Below the pieces are notes generated by a model, which saw nothing but the letters and a program-made list of their open reading frames with translations, was not told where the DNA came from and made no database searches. This document shows, piece by piece, positions 59,501 through 64,000 of a stretch of DNA of 64,000 nt. This DNA is from Saccharina japonica (taxonomy: Eukaryota; Sar; Phaeophyceae; Laminariales; Laminariaceae). The position numbers and the translations under genes are program-made. The stretch is taken from the NCBI GenBank assembly GCA_008828725.1, contig MEHQ01003415.1:124001-188000 (forward strand), given 5' to 3'. Each line of letters opens with the position of its first letter. Position 1 is the stretch's first letter.

Positions 59501-60630
59501 TAGCGGATGTATGATACGCACGAAAACATTGCTGGGCACGTAGAATATAGAAGATGCTATCTGCCTGACGGTGAAAATCGTGATGTGGTCGCCAAGGGGC
59601 TGCGAGTTGGGTGGAGTTCACGTCTACTGAAGATGTTACAGCAGTAGATTGGAGAGCAAAAGCAAGCCAGCTTACTGACTGACTGTGATTGTATAGAAAC
59701 TAAGCGCACGTCGAACGTTAAACGCGCCAAGTCAGATATACAAAAATATGCAGAAATCCACAAGTTACCAAAGGCATCTGCTGTTTGAACTACGTACCTA
59801 GCCAGGAAATAACTCTTGTTACGCGGGACCATAGTAAATAGGACCAAATATCGTTCGTAAAAATCGGCAAGTACATAGGCTTTTGTGTGTTCTGTGCTTG
59901 ATGAATCTCCGAGGCTCTCGCCGCACCATGTACTAGTATCCAGGAGTATACTACAATATCATAATCGTTAATAACATCCCTGGCGCGCACGCTCGAAATC
60001 AACAAACATGAAGCAAGGTGAGATTAAAACCCACTGCACTTCCTTTCTTAGTTGGTTATTTAGCATAGTCTACTGGTCTACTCGGTCGCGTGACTGAGTA
60101 TTTTAGTGGACTATGCTATGAAAACAACACGCACGTCGTGCAGAGATACACCGGCCATTGGTCAATCTATTATTTTTGTCGAATTTCCACACGGGCGTGG
60201 CTGGAGTCACGACTATTACCGCCCTTGCTCGGAGGAGAGCCTAAAACGACTACAGTCTCGCACAACTCCTTAAATACGTTGCTCCATATCGCAAACCCAC
60301 AAAACGATCCACAGGGAGTCGGGGCTCGTTCGGGGGTTTCAGCCGGACGTTGTGTTACAAGCAGAAGCACTCGGACGCGTAGCTTTTGCAGCACGTGTTT
60401 TCCCCACGAATATTCGCAAATATTATCAGACACCCAATCACAAGTGGTTTCGTTGTACTGTGCATGTACTCTATGCACGGCAGAAGCAAACATTGCAAGG
60501 CCCACATCGAGCCCGCCAGCCTCTTCTAATAAGCATTGTGTAGCTACGAGGACTTACCGCCACCCTTGGGTTTCGCTGACCCCGTGGGTAGAGTGGCGAC
60601 GAACACCAGACCGACCAGCAGTCGGAGCAT
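7933..60630 (-). CDS. Giant multi-exon gene for a secreted cysteine-rich repeat protein with a C-terminal GDPH/VWD-like domain
   Basis: Twenty-five exons were assembled by hand from conserved acceptor and donor sites. They are a signal-peptide exon, eleven A+B exon pairs, an A-like exon, and one large exon. All introns are phase 1. The 24 junction codons contain no stop, and the coding sum is 2785 bases up to 7933. Each A+B pair encodes about 52 residues with eight cysteines (C-x5-C-x4-CC-x5-C-x17-C-x-C-x11-C). The A half looks like the first part of prokineticin/colipase/Dickkopf or WAP-type cores; this is a spacing comparison only. The large exon opens with GDPHMTGFSGQKFDFEG, typical of VWD or root-cap-like domains. 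The product should enter the secretory pathway and be extracellular or wall-associated, with heavy disulfide bonding. No function is known to me. The gene looks intact because 11 of 11 units keep their cysteines. Introns range from about 0.3 to 20 kb. The 3' end beyond 7933 is uncertain. Confidence 0.85.
9117..9212 (-). CDS. Exon A12, divergent half-unit plus linker to the C-terminal domain
   Basis: The 96-bp exon has acceptor CGTTTCAG and donor GTAAAT, phase 1 to 1. It encodes CKDDGDCDTDAGEIC, then SKTTRIC and a linker ELGAKASAV. The CC pair of the normal A exon is reduced to one cysteine (C-x5-C-x7-C-x5-C), leaving four cysteines. It has no partner B exon and joins the VWD-like exon directly. 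Confidence 0.8.
9773..9865 (-). CDS. Exon B11
   Basis: The 93-bp exon has acceptor CTCTCGAAG and donor GTGAGCG, phase 1 to 1. It encodes KKESVSAGVIADDK and then CECASLSYDPSRGVC. The acceptor has a weak pyrimidine tract but gives the standard 18 residues before the second cysteine. Confidence 0.8.
10153..10930. repeat. Three degenerate tandem units, CAG-rich (A11-B11 intron)
   Basis: Units start near 10153, 10489 and 10735. Each holds a GTGCAGC-ATGACCAACAACAG-like segment (about 10238, 10561 and 10829) and then a CACCACCAACAACA plus CAGCAGTACAGCAG segment (about 10299, 10617 and 10886). Spacings vary from 268 to 323 bases. Confidence 0.55.
11149..11211 (-). CDS. Exon A11
   Basis: The 63-bp exon has acceptor ATACTTAG and donor GTACGT, phase 1 to 1. 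It encodes CKSDSDCKTANCCMEDGNC. It has no ORF longer than the exon itself and was found by its motif. Confidence 0.82.
12306..12410 (-). CDS. Exon B10 (four residues longer)
   Basis: The 105-bp exon has acceptor CACATCAG and donor GTGGGTC, the least canonical donor of the set. It encodes DKASVSPGFIGNDE and then CECASGVHIPGVVPSKDRC. Confidence 0.82.
12835..12897 (-). CDS. Exon A10
   Basis: The 63-bp exon has acceptor GAATTAG and donor GTGAGTC, phase 1 to 1. It encodes CADDSSCKGDLCCRKDGRC. Confidence 0.86.
13737..13829 (-). CDS. Exon B9
   Basis: The 93-bp exon has acceptor CACATTTCAG and donor GTGAGTA, phase 1 to 1. It encodes DVASVDLGGKASDA and then CECTSGAFVADTGRC. Confidence 0.84.
14411..14473 (-). 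CDS. Exon A9
   Basis: The 63-bp exon has acceptor TTTGATAG and donor GTAAGTG, phase 1 to 1. It encodes CTDASHCPEKKCCMANGAC. A C-run on the coding strand (14530-14542) lies upstream of the acceptor. Confidence 0.85.
14973..15080 (-). CDS. Exon B8 (five residues longer)
   Basis: The 108-bp exon has acceptor TACGTCAG and donor GTGAGTC, phase 1 to 1. It encodes DENSVPPGIAATDE and then CEC followed by an extended loop KGGYTPGPTSDTG and C. The longer last loop is shared in kind with B10. Confidence 0.85.
15472..15534 (-). CDS. Exon A8
   Basis: The 63-bp exon has acceptor CAAATCAG and donor GTGAGTG, phase 1 to 1. It encodes CRSDGDCAGDKCCGINNVC. Confidence 0.86.
16239..16331 (-). CDS. Exon B7
   Basis: The 93-bp exon has acceptor CACATATCAG and donor GTGAGTC, phase 1 to 1. 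It encodes DLGSVKPGGTASDA and then CECSSLTYSVDTGKC. Confidence 0.86.
16872..16934 (-). CDS. Exon A7
   Basis: The 63-bp exon has acceptor GTTATTAG and donor GTGAGTA, phase 1 to 1. It encodes CTKNSDCAGDTCCKADQTC. A run of Cs on the coding strand lies about 50 bases upstream of the acceptor. Confidence 0.86.
17335..17941. mobile_element. Short element with terminal inverted repeats (MITE-like)
   Basis: The left end (17335-17410) and right end (17866-17941) are inverted copies of about 76 bases. They carry AACAGGTACACCTGGTC and, further in, AAAAACAGGTACATACT. A third, direct copy lies at 17797-17860, just inside the right end. No transposase is visible in between. It lies in the B6-A7 intron. 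Confidence 0.65.
18105..18720. repeat. Three degenerate tandem units with a CCCG..CGGG hairpin
   Basis: A small hairpin CCCGCCGGAAGGACGGGC (18271) recurs as CCCGCCGAAAGAACGGGT (18417) and CCCGGTGAAAGAACGGGC (18646). Each is followed by a TTGGCTCG/CTCGGCTCG word and T-rich DNA. Spacings are 146 and 229 bases. It lies in the B6-A7 intron. Confidence 0.55.
20040..20580. repeat. ACCTGGTA cluster and CAG/GCA-rich DNA
   Basis: At 20047-20095 the words ACCTGGTA and TACCAGGTA occur five or more times in both orientations. CAGCAG and GCAGCA runs follow at 20105-20160, 20195-20210, 20310-20370 and 20480-20525. The same words appear at 10780, 21250, 54530 and 55245-55280. Confidence 0.5.
22777..23364. 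mobile_element. Fold-back element with nested hairpins and twin inverted tRNA-like sequences
   Basis: The 588-bp element is one large inverted repeat with arms of about 287 bases, centred near 23064-23070. Each end is itself a 78-bp hairpin (22777-22854 and 23287-23364) beginning GTTGGTTAT and ending ATAACCAAC. All three palindrome centres read GTCAYGTGAC. Inside each arm is a tRNA-like segment. On the plus strand it has an A box TGGTTCAGTGG (23073-23083) and a B box GGTTCAAATCC (23120-23130); the left arm carries the same on the minus strand. Such structures fit a non-autonomous fold-back transposon or two inverted SINEs. It lies in the B6-A7 intron. Confidence 0.85.
23059..23142 (+). other. 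tRNA-like segment with Pol III A and B boxes
   Basis: The A box (23073-23083) fits the consensus TRGYNNARNGG fully, and the B box (23120-23130) is 36 bases downstream. AGTCA near 23058 can pair with TGACT near 23134 as an acceptor-like stem. The T-stem has a mismatch and no clear anticodon arm forms, so this is a tRNA-derived sequence rather than a working tRNA gene. The mirror copy on the minus strand lies at about 22995-23060. Confidence 0.5.
25885..26000 (+). repeat. Dispersed repeat copy 1 (coding-like relic)
   Basis: TTGGCTACTCCTTGGCTTCC and about 100 following bases align with 43320-43445. The open frame translates to a similar peptide in both copies. The family was not identified. Confidence 0.4.
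26987..27082 (-). CDS. Exon B6 (one residue longer)
   Basis: The 96-bp exon has acceptor CACATTAG and donor GTAAGTC, phase 1 to 1. It encodes DGGSILAGEGPAEDA and then CACVTGQYDEKNKIC. It has CAC where the other units have CEC, so the glutamate is replaced but both cysteines remain. Confidence 0.84.
27555..27617 (-). CDS. Exon A6
   Basis: The 63-bp exon has acceptor ATGCGTAG and donor GTGAGTG, phase 1 to 1. It encodes CTSDVHCAGNTCCKADSTC. Confidence 0.86.
28453..28545 (-). CDS. Exon B5
   Basis: The 93-bp exon has acceptor AAATCAG and donor GTGAGCC, phase 1 to 1. It encodes DGASVLVGRQATDA and then CECAEGRYDPVTGRC. Confidence 0.85.
28919..28981 (-). CDS. Exon A5
   Basis: The 63-bp exon has acceptor AAATTAG and donor GTGAGTG, phase 1 to 1. 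It encodes CTDDAHCEGDKCCGDNGIC. Confidence 0.87.
29513..29586 (+). repeat. (AAC)n microsatellite
   Basis: About 24 AAC triplets with one interruption (GAC) lie after a purine-rich stretch, in the B4-A5 intron. The homologous A3-side intron lacks it. Confidence 0.95.
30180..30272 (-). CDS. Exon B4
   Basis: The 93-bp exon has acceptor CACATGTCAG and donor GTGAGTT, phase 1 to 1. It encodes DIGTVLAGKVPDDV and then CECGSGVIIRSTGRC. Its closest relative in sequence and flanks is B2. Confidence 0.85.
30790..32380. repeat. GTAAC/GTTAC-rich insertion in the A4-B4 intron
   Basis: The stretch is AT-rich and dense in GTAAC and GTTAC pentamers, often as inverted pairs such as GTAACGTTAC and GTTACGTTGG. 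The A2-B2 intron is 557 bases long but the A4-B4 intron is 2113. The offset between matching flanks jumps from about 6.2 kb at exon A to 7.7 kb inside the intron. About 1.6 kb has therefore been inserted here or lost in the other copy. No ORF of note is present. Confidence 0.5.
32386..32448 (-). CDS. Exon A4
   Basis: The 63-bp exon has acceptor ATACTAG and donor GTGAGTG, phase 1 to 1. It encodes CADDSQCPDNRCCTADASC. Confidence 0.85.
36392..36484 (-). CDS. Exon B3
   Basis: The 93-bp exon has acceptor CACGTTAG and donor GTGAGTC, phase 1 to 1. It encodes DRASVVAGHGASDP and then CECASGNMNKKTGKC. Its upstream intron flank shares an ACAACGAGCG stretch with that of B6. Confidence 0.83.
36910..36975 (-). 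CDS. Exon A3 (one residue longer)
   Basis: The exon is 66 bp rather than 63. It encodes CIDANIDCEPNKCCKADDIC, so the first spacing is C-x6-C. The acceptor is GAATTAG and the donor GTGAGTA, phase 1 to 1. Confidence 0.83.
37912..38004 (-). CDS. Exon B2
   Basis: The 93-bp exon has acceptor CACATGTCAG and donor GTGAGTC, phase 1 to 1. It encodes EVGTILPGRTAYDA and then CECSSGGIVESTGRC. A CCCTAA-type motif sits about 65 bases upstream of the acceptor, as in B4, B7 and B9. Confidence 0.85.
38562..38624 (-). CDS. Exon A2
   Basis: The 63-bp exon has acceptor CCGCTAG and donor GTGAGTTG, phase 1 to 1. It encodes CGDDSHCAGTRCCTANGTC. A long C-rich tract lies just upstream of its acceptor. It is separated from B1 by a 20-kb intron full of mobile DNA. 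Confidence 0.85.
39835..41554. repeat. Tandem repeat of about 0.9-1.05 kb, two copies
   Basis: A TTGTTGCTGCTCTGCTACTA block and the following 270 bases at 40230-40510 recur at 41283-41554. The block with AGCTCATGATGTA and TACTGCAGCACAGCAAGCA at 39880-40010 recurs at 40800-40850, with a partial third at 40515-40575. Indels separate the copies. Confidence 0.6.
43320..43445 (+). repeat. Dispersed repeat copy 2 (coding-like relic)
   Basis: TTGGCTAGTCGTTGGTGTCC onwards aligns with 25885-26000. An upstream frame (43069-43263) reads WCFKRCFRELYDWPATYS and may belong to the same decayed element. Confidence 0.4.
45545..45780. repeat. 15-bp minisatellite and triplet-rich low complexity
   Basis: AGCAGCAGCAGTGCG repeats with period 15 at 45549-45605, followed by GCC/ACC-rich DNA. 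Open frames here give only poly-Ala, poly-Ser or His/Arg runs and are not evidence of a gene. Confidence 0.8.
47088..47373 (+). repeat. B-box repeat copy 1 (possible tRNA-derived SINE)
   Basis: A unit of about 285 bases shares most of its sequence with the next copy. It contains a Pol III B box GGTTCTAGTCC (47327-47337). An A box upstream is weak (TGGTGAACAGA). The start is set at the shared GAAGCACGTAGTCATGACC. Confidence 0.5.
47409..47700 (+). repeat. B-box repeat copy 2 (possible tRNA-derived SINE)
   Basis: The unit is a direct neighbour of copy 1 with the same order of blocks, for example GACCAGTGCGCGGATTCG and ACGTATTGGTTGGTT. Its B box is GGTTCTAATCC (47652-47662). The two copies are 35 bases apart, so this is a tandem duplication or a double insertion. 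Confidence 0.5.
48960..50290. other. GC-rich stretch upstream of the Helitron relic
   Basis: Base composition is distinctly richer in G and C than the flanks, and several overlapping open frames exist on both strands (for example + 49088-49549 and - 49444-49938). None is recognisable. By position it could be the eroded N-terminal part of the Helitron protein or an unrelated captured fragment. Confidence 0.3.
50300..53150 (+). pseudogene. Decayed Helitron Rep/helicase (PIF1-like) gene
   Basis: Pieces appear in the expected Helitron order but in several frames. They are a PKLFRPNSK segment (~50311), RFDAHIKVEACSFVKATK (~50500-50550), TNVVEARYLG (~50637-50670), then LLYQDFPTQITW and RVGRIYYVRP (50919-51050). 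LFVDNLEYGHSLTEIA through AEDVLHQAR (51165-51360) follows. A Walker-A relic DGPVYTDKTILY (51665-51700), Walker-B FWDEVHM (51902-51922), DAYHRELCEWQMRVGNGT (52152-52215), NKAQEQTL (52815-52845) and TPPKTVYEGVLDD (52983-53025) complete the helicase. Stops (for example TAG at 50972) and frameshifts make it non-functional. Wording of the family motifs is from knowledge of Helitron helicases. It is antisense to the host gene, within its 20-kb intron. Element ends (5' TC, 3' hairpin-CTRR) were not found. Confidence 0.8.
58100..58222. mobile_element. Tiny TIR element (MITE-like)
   Basis: The left end GGGGGACCATAGTTAATATG and the right end, inverted, GGGAGACCATAGTGAACATG bound about 120 bases. A lone similar end (GGGACCATAGTAAATAGGAC) occurs near 59823-59845. 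No coding capacity is present. Confidence 0.45.
58494..58586 (-). CDS. Exon B1 (cysteine half-unit)
   Basis: The 93-bp exon runs from acceptor CATGTAACAG to donor GTGAGTG, phase 1 to 1. It encodes a G-T-V-V-A-G-K stretch and then CECESQVLDSGTGLC. It completes the first eight-cysteine unit. The CAG acceptor was preferred over a later TTAG because only it keeps phase 1 and the standard length. Confidence 0.8.
59346..59408 (-). CDS. Exon A1 (cysteine half-unit)
   Basis: The 63-bp exon lies between the acceptor TCCCTCCCAG and donor GTAAGG, phase 1 to 1. It encodes CSTDSNCGVGSCCKADQTC with spacing C-x5-C-x4-CC-x5-C. It is the first repeat after the signal peptide. Confidence 0.8.
59895..60128. 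mobile_element. Internally deleted copy of the fold-back element
   Basis: The stretch from about 59900 (ATCTCCGAGGC, ACTAGTATCCAGGAG, GCGCGCACGCTCGAAA) matches the left arm of the 22.8-23.4 kb element. It then jumps to the right-arm end (CAAGGTGAGAT) and a complete 78-bp terminal hairpin (60051-60128, centre GTCGCGTGAC). The left terminal hairpin and the tRNA-like centre are missing. It sits in intron 1 of the large gene. Confidence 0.75.
60558..60630 (-). CDS. Exon 1: start codon and signal peptide
   Basis: The ATG at 60630 opens MLRLLVGLVFVATLPTGSA followed by KPKGG. This is a short positive N-end, a hydrophobic core and a small-x-small cleavage site (TGSA), i.e. a classical secretory signal. 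It ends in a strong donor (GTAAGT at 60557) in phase 1, exactly the phase needed to join exon A1, giving a Gly-Asp junction. An in-frame ATG at 60645 adds MRAHD and is the alternative start. The 5' untranslated region and promoter were not identified. Confidence 0.75.
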
Positions 60631-63600
60631 ATCGTGGGCCCGCATCGAACTGTGCGTTGGTTTCAAGCGGCAAATGAGAGCAAGAGTGGGAATAGGTACG
60701 TGCGAAAGGGCAGCGGCCAATGATACGAGGGAGGCTTGAAGTATTAGATGGGTCACACGACGGCTGAACACTGTAATATGGCAACAGAATTATGACAGTA
60801 CCTTATGCCGGGCCCGACATAGGAATGCGTGACAGGACGAACTGTATACTGCTAATGGGCAGCTATACCTTGTTTCGGGAGCGTGACAGTAGGTACCACC
60901 CCTCTGTTTATATGCCACCCCCGTGCGCGAGTTACCGAAGAGAGGCTTCAAGCGTATCGGTGCCGCACCGCATACCAGGCACCATATATGAAATGCGTGA
61001 AGAGAAGTAAGAGATCAGGCACGCATGACGTGTACCCCATACCGTGGTGCCAGATAGGTCGAAATGCGTGACTATACACAGTACCAGACTTCCTTTGAAT
61101 CCCGCCCACTGCGCAAAATCATGGGATGTGAGGCAGGACACTCATCGACAACAATGTCACAGCGGTGATTCAGATGAATCCCTGGTTTGGGGCCAACGAC
61201 CAATACTACACAACCTGTCTCGAACTGGAACGAATGCACTGACTTGGGGTATCTACGGGTGACGATTTCCCCCAAACTGTTATAGTTGACATGCTCCCGG
61301 GCTTGGTTATAATAACGAATGTGTGGCTTTACACCTCCTCAACTATAGGCAGGTCGTTGTTCGGGCTGGTTCGTATTGAAAACACATACGAACTATATGA
61401 TAAATGTGTAGTCTAGTTAGGCTCGGGCGTGTCCGGTGGGTAAACAGAGGCGTGTCTGGTGGGTAAATATATGACATCGCTAATAGGGACACACAGATAG
61501 AAGCTACCTATTATGACACCCCCCCCCCCTCCACTGACTGATTACATTCGACGCCAAACACCGACATTCACTAGATAGTCACATGCTATCTACGATCAAA
61601 CAAGAATACTTTCATCTGTCTACGTAGAACAATATCAACACTACTACTCGTATGTGCGTGGTTTCGTTTCCTCCTGCGACATGTCCACATCTCTCTGTCG
61701 TCGTGGGCGGGACGTTTCGTTTCGGCGCTGCATGCGTCACGTTCGTCGCGCTCCTTTGCTACTACCATCGTGGCCGGGCTTCAGTTTTCTTAAGGGCCAA
61801 GCTCTGGTGCTGACGCATACTGCGATACAGATAGTACTTTTAGGCTGAACCGTTTTTTAGCTGATCGGACATCTTCACCCGTACTCGTCGGACTTTGATT
61901 CTTGTGTTGCAATAGGTTTCATCTTGTAGCTGGACCATGGGGTTGCTCATCGAGTAACGCTTGGGTTTCCCCCCCGACATCGGTGTAGCTTCTCAAGTAA
62001 GTAACTACGGGGGGGGGGGGAACATGGTGCACCTTTACCTCATCATGCGTCTGACTGCGCCATGGGTCATGACTATTAATAATGAGCCGTGCTATGGTAC
62101 GGTCGTGGTTGAACCATTGAGCCCAAGAGTGTATCCCTGGTTCAGCTCCTCACTCGAAGAGCTGGTCAATACCGTTGGACCCGATGAATACCCCAAAACA
62201 TACCACTCTGTATCGAAATATAAGCACTCTGTATACGACTATTCAATTGAGAAGGTTCTTATATTTCGGGACAGAGTGGTATGTTGTTTAGATACCAAGC
62301 CCATCGCATTGTTTACTAGGCTTAGCACCAGCGTCGGGAATCCTCAAATCCGCAACGGGCCTCAGAAGGTCTAGGTGCTACCCGGTTTACGGAATCGGTC
62401 TACGAACGGCGAAAAACTAGTCGTGTTCCTTGTGACTCTCACCGTGACTAAGTTTCACCTCTTCAGGTATAGTTTGGTTGGTGAAGCCCCAAGGGCGATG
62501 ATGACGGTACAAAAGCAAAATAAGTTTTCATTACCGACATGTCGAGGTTTTCGAATATCTCCACTGGAGGTGTGAAGACTCAGGACGGACACTAATGCCG
62601 TAGGGTAGAACAAGCGGCTTAGTGTGACGACAGCATACTACTGTCAGCAAAGAGACGTAGTCCGTGATGGATGCCGTCCGGGATTTCTGATGTTTTATCG
62701 TGTAATTCACGTTGAGTCCTGTCCTATTTGTAGCGGGCAGCGCGATCACGGTGGGATGAGTCACCACTTGGCCGGTCGTTTTCGCGTCAAGAGTGATACA
62801 CGAATACCTGGGATAAAATGTGTCCGTTGTGCTTTGGCTTGCGGTGTGCTTTGGAATGCGGCTGTCGTCGCGATGAGAGCGTTGCTGGTGTTACAAAAAT
62901 GCGGGCCTCCATGTTCGTAGGCACATTATATCTCAGTAGATCGGGGCGCTGCATCTACCAATCGAGGTTAACACCATATGGTTATAAGAAGCACCTTTAG
63001 GTGGCATACATATATACAAATATATGTAGGACCTTACAAAAACCCCAAAGGAGCGTTTATAGGATCTGCCATAAGTGGGATGCGGTATCCACTGACAAGG
63101 CCAAACGCCGCTGTGAAGGTAGAGGCTGGATGTGAGGGTTTGAACGGTTTATGATAGTACACCGTCAAGGCCCATGCGCCTACCGAAAACATCTAAAAAT
63201 ACGTACGTCTAGTTCATATAGACAGACTATCTGGACCGTAAGTACCAGGTAACCATCGCCTATTTGGAACCGTCCGTACACAAATTTGGTTTTCCATGGC
63301 ACTTACACGAGCTGTCGTGGGATTTCATGGCATTGCCGTGTCTATACTGCTATGGCACTATACAGCAGCCTGGCGAAATTCATCAAGTCCACCCACCAAG
63401 CAACATATCCGGTTTGGGATCAGAGTTCGGGATAAGGATAAGGTTACTAACAAAGTCGGGTTGGGGTGCGAGTTGGGGCTAGAGTTGGGGTGGGGTTAGG
63501 ATCGAGGTTATGCTCAGAGGAAGGTATAGGGATAGGGATACGCTTAGGGGTAGAGCACTGCCATTGCGCTACGGTGGGCTCGCAAGGCACTACCACGGAA

Positions 63601-64000
63601 CCGCCACGGCGCTGCCACCACCATGACAAAGGCAAATAAGATAAAATACAATGTGTGCGGTTTGTCGAACACCGTATGTTGTGCATATTATGTTTATAGT
63701 ACGCAATCGAGCAATCGATACAACAACAAAGAGGCACCAATCACAATACGCACAGATATGTGCGTGTCCGTCGCATTTTTCGCAACACCTCGTAAGCTGC
63801 ATTTTAGACGCAGCGGGTACGTGGCGTTTTTAGTGCACCAGGAAGCCAGCCGTGGCCTGAAACGGATACCGCCACCACCTACCACACCACCAGGAGCAGG
63901 ACAAAAGAAAGGCATTCAAGCAAGCGTGCTATGTTCTTGTTCAAACGGAACCTCGATGCCAGCCGACACATCTACTCATTTTATGTCTATCTACGAAGAA
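60631..64000. other. Upstream flank of the large gene
   Basis: It contains no gene I recognise. The longest open frame (+ 61961-62374) has no motif I can name. There is a C-run at 61519-61530 and a G-run at 62009-62020. A stretch of degenerate GGGTTAGG-like words lies at 63456-63560 (for example GGGGTTAGG at 63490-63498). The promoter of the large gene should lie just above 60630 but no core element could be assigned. Confidence 0.35.

Noticed and set aside
61961..62374. 137-codon plus-strand frame
   Set aside because: It has fair composition but no recognisable motif, and the beginning overlaps a G-run.
63456..63560. Telomere-like GGGTTAGG words
   Set aside because: They are too degenerate and short for a telomere or a clear interstitial telomeric array.
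1..64000. CRISPR array or prokaryotic operon
   Set aside because: There are no regularly spaced identical repeats with unique spacers. Gene structure is clearly eukaryotic.

Overview
This is eukaryotic DNA. There is no operon structure or dense ORF packing, coding sequence comes as short exons with GT/AG splice sites, and most of the window is intron or repeat. My best inference is a brown alga or a related photosynthetic stramenopile. The reasons are the GDPH-type (VWD/root-cap-like) C-terminal domain fused to cysteine-rich repeats, an NB-ARC relic whose wording resembles the brown-algal type, and a Helitron relic. That assignment rests on remembered family character and no search was run.

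The main feature is one very large minus-strand gene, from a start codon at 60630 to about 7.6 kb (roughly 53 kb of DNA, about 2.8 kb of coding sequence). I reconstructed 25 coding exons: a signal-peptide exon; eleven repeats of a two-mini-exon unit (exon A, usually 63 bp, and exon B, usually 93 bp); a divergent twelfth A-like exon; and an 867-bp exon encoding a GDPH/VWD-like domain. Every intron is phase 1, none of the 24 joined codons is a stop, and every exon is open. Each A+B unit gives about 52 residues with eight cysteines in the pattern C-x5-C-x4-CC-x5-C-x17-C-x-C-x11-C. The predicted product is a secreted or surface multi-domain cysteine-rich protein of about 930 residues. A final small exon is probably needed after 7933 and is only tentatively placed.

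The introns hold nearly everything else. Intron sequence beside the exons is itself homologous between units, so the gene grew by duplication of genomic segments. A four-exon block at 12.3-14.5 kb recurs at 15.0-16.9 kb, and a 27-32 kb block resembles 36-38.6 kb. The 10-kb intron (16935-26986) holds a 588-bp fold-back element with two inverted tRNA-like (Pol III A/B box) sequences, a TIR element, and short tandem repeats. The 20-kb intron (38625-58493) holds a decayed plus-strand Helitron Rep/helicase gene, a tandem pair of B-box repeats, a roughly 1-kb tandem repeat, and low-complexity DNA. The intron at 30273-32385 carries about 1.6 kb of GTAAC/GTTAC-rich inserted sequence.

Outside the big gene, the left flank (1-7.6 kb) has a broken plus-strand NB-ARC ATPase fragment at 2.3-3.4 kb and nothing else I can identify. 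The right flank (60.65-64 kb) is the upstream region of the big gene, with no gene I recognise. I saw no rRNA genes, no convincing intact tRNA gene and no CRISPR array.
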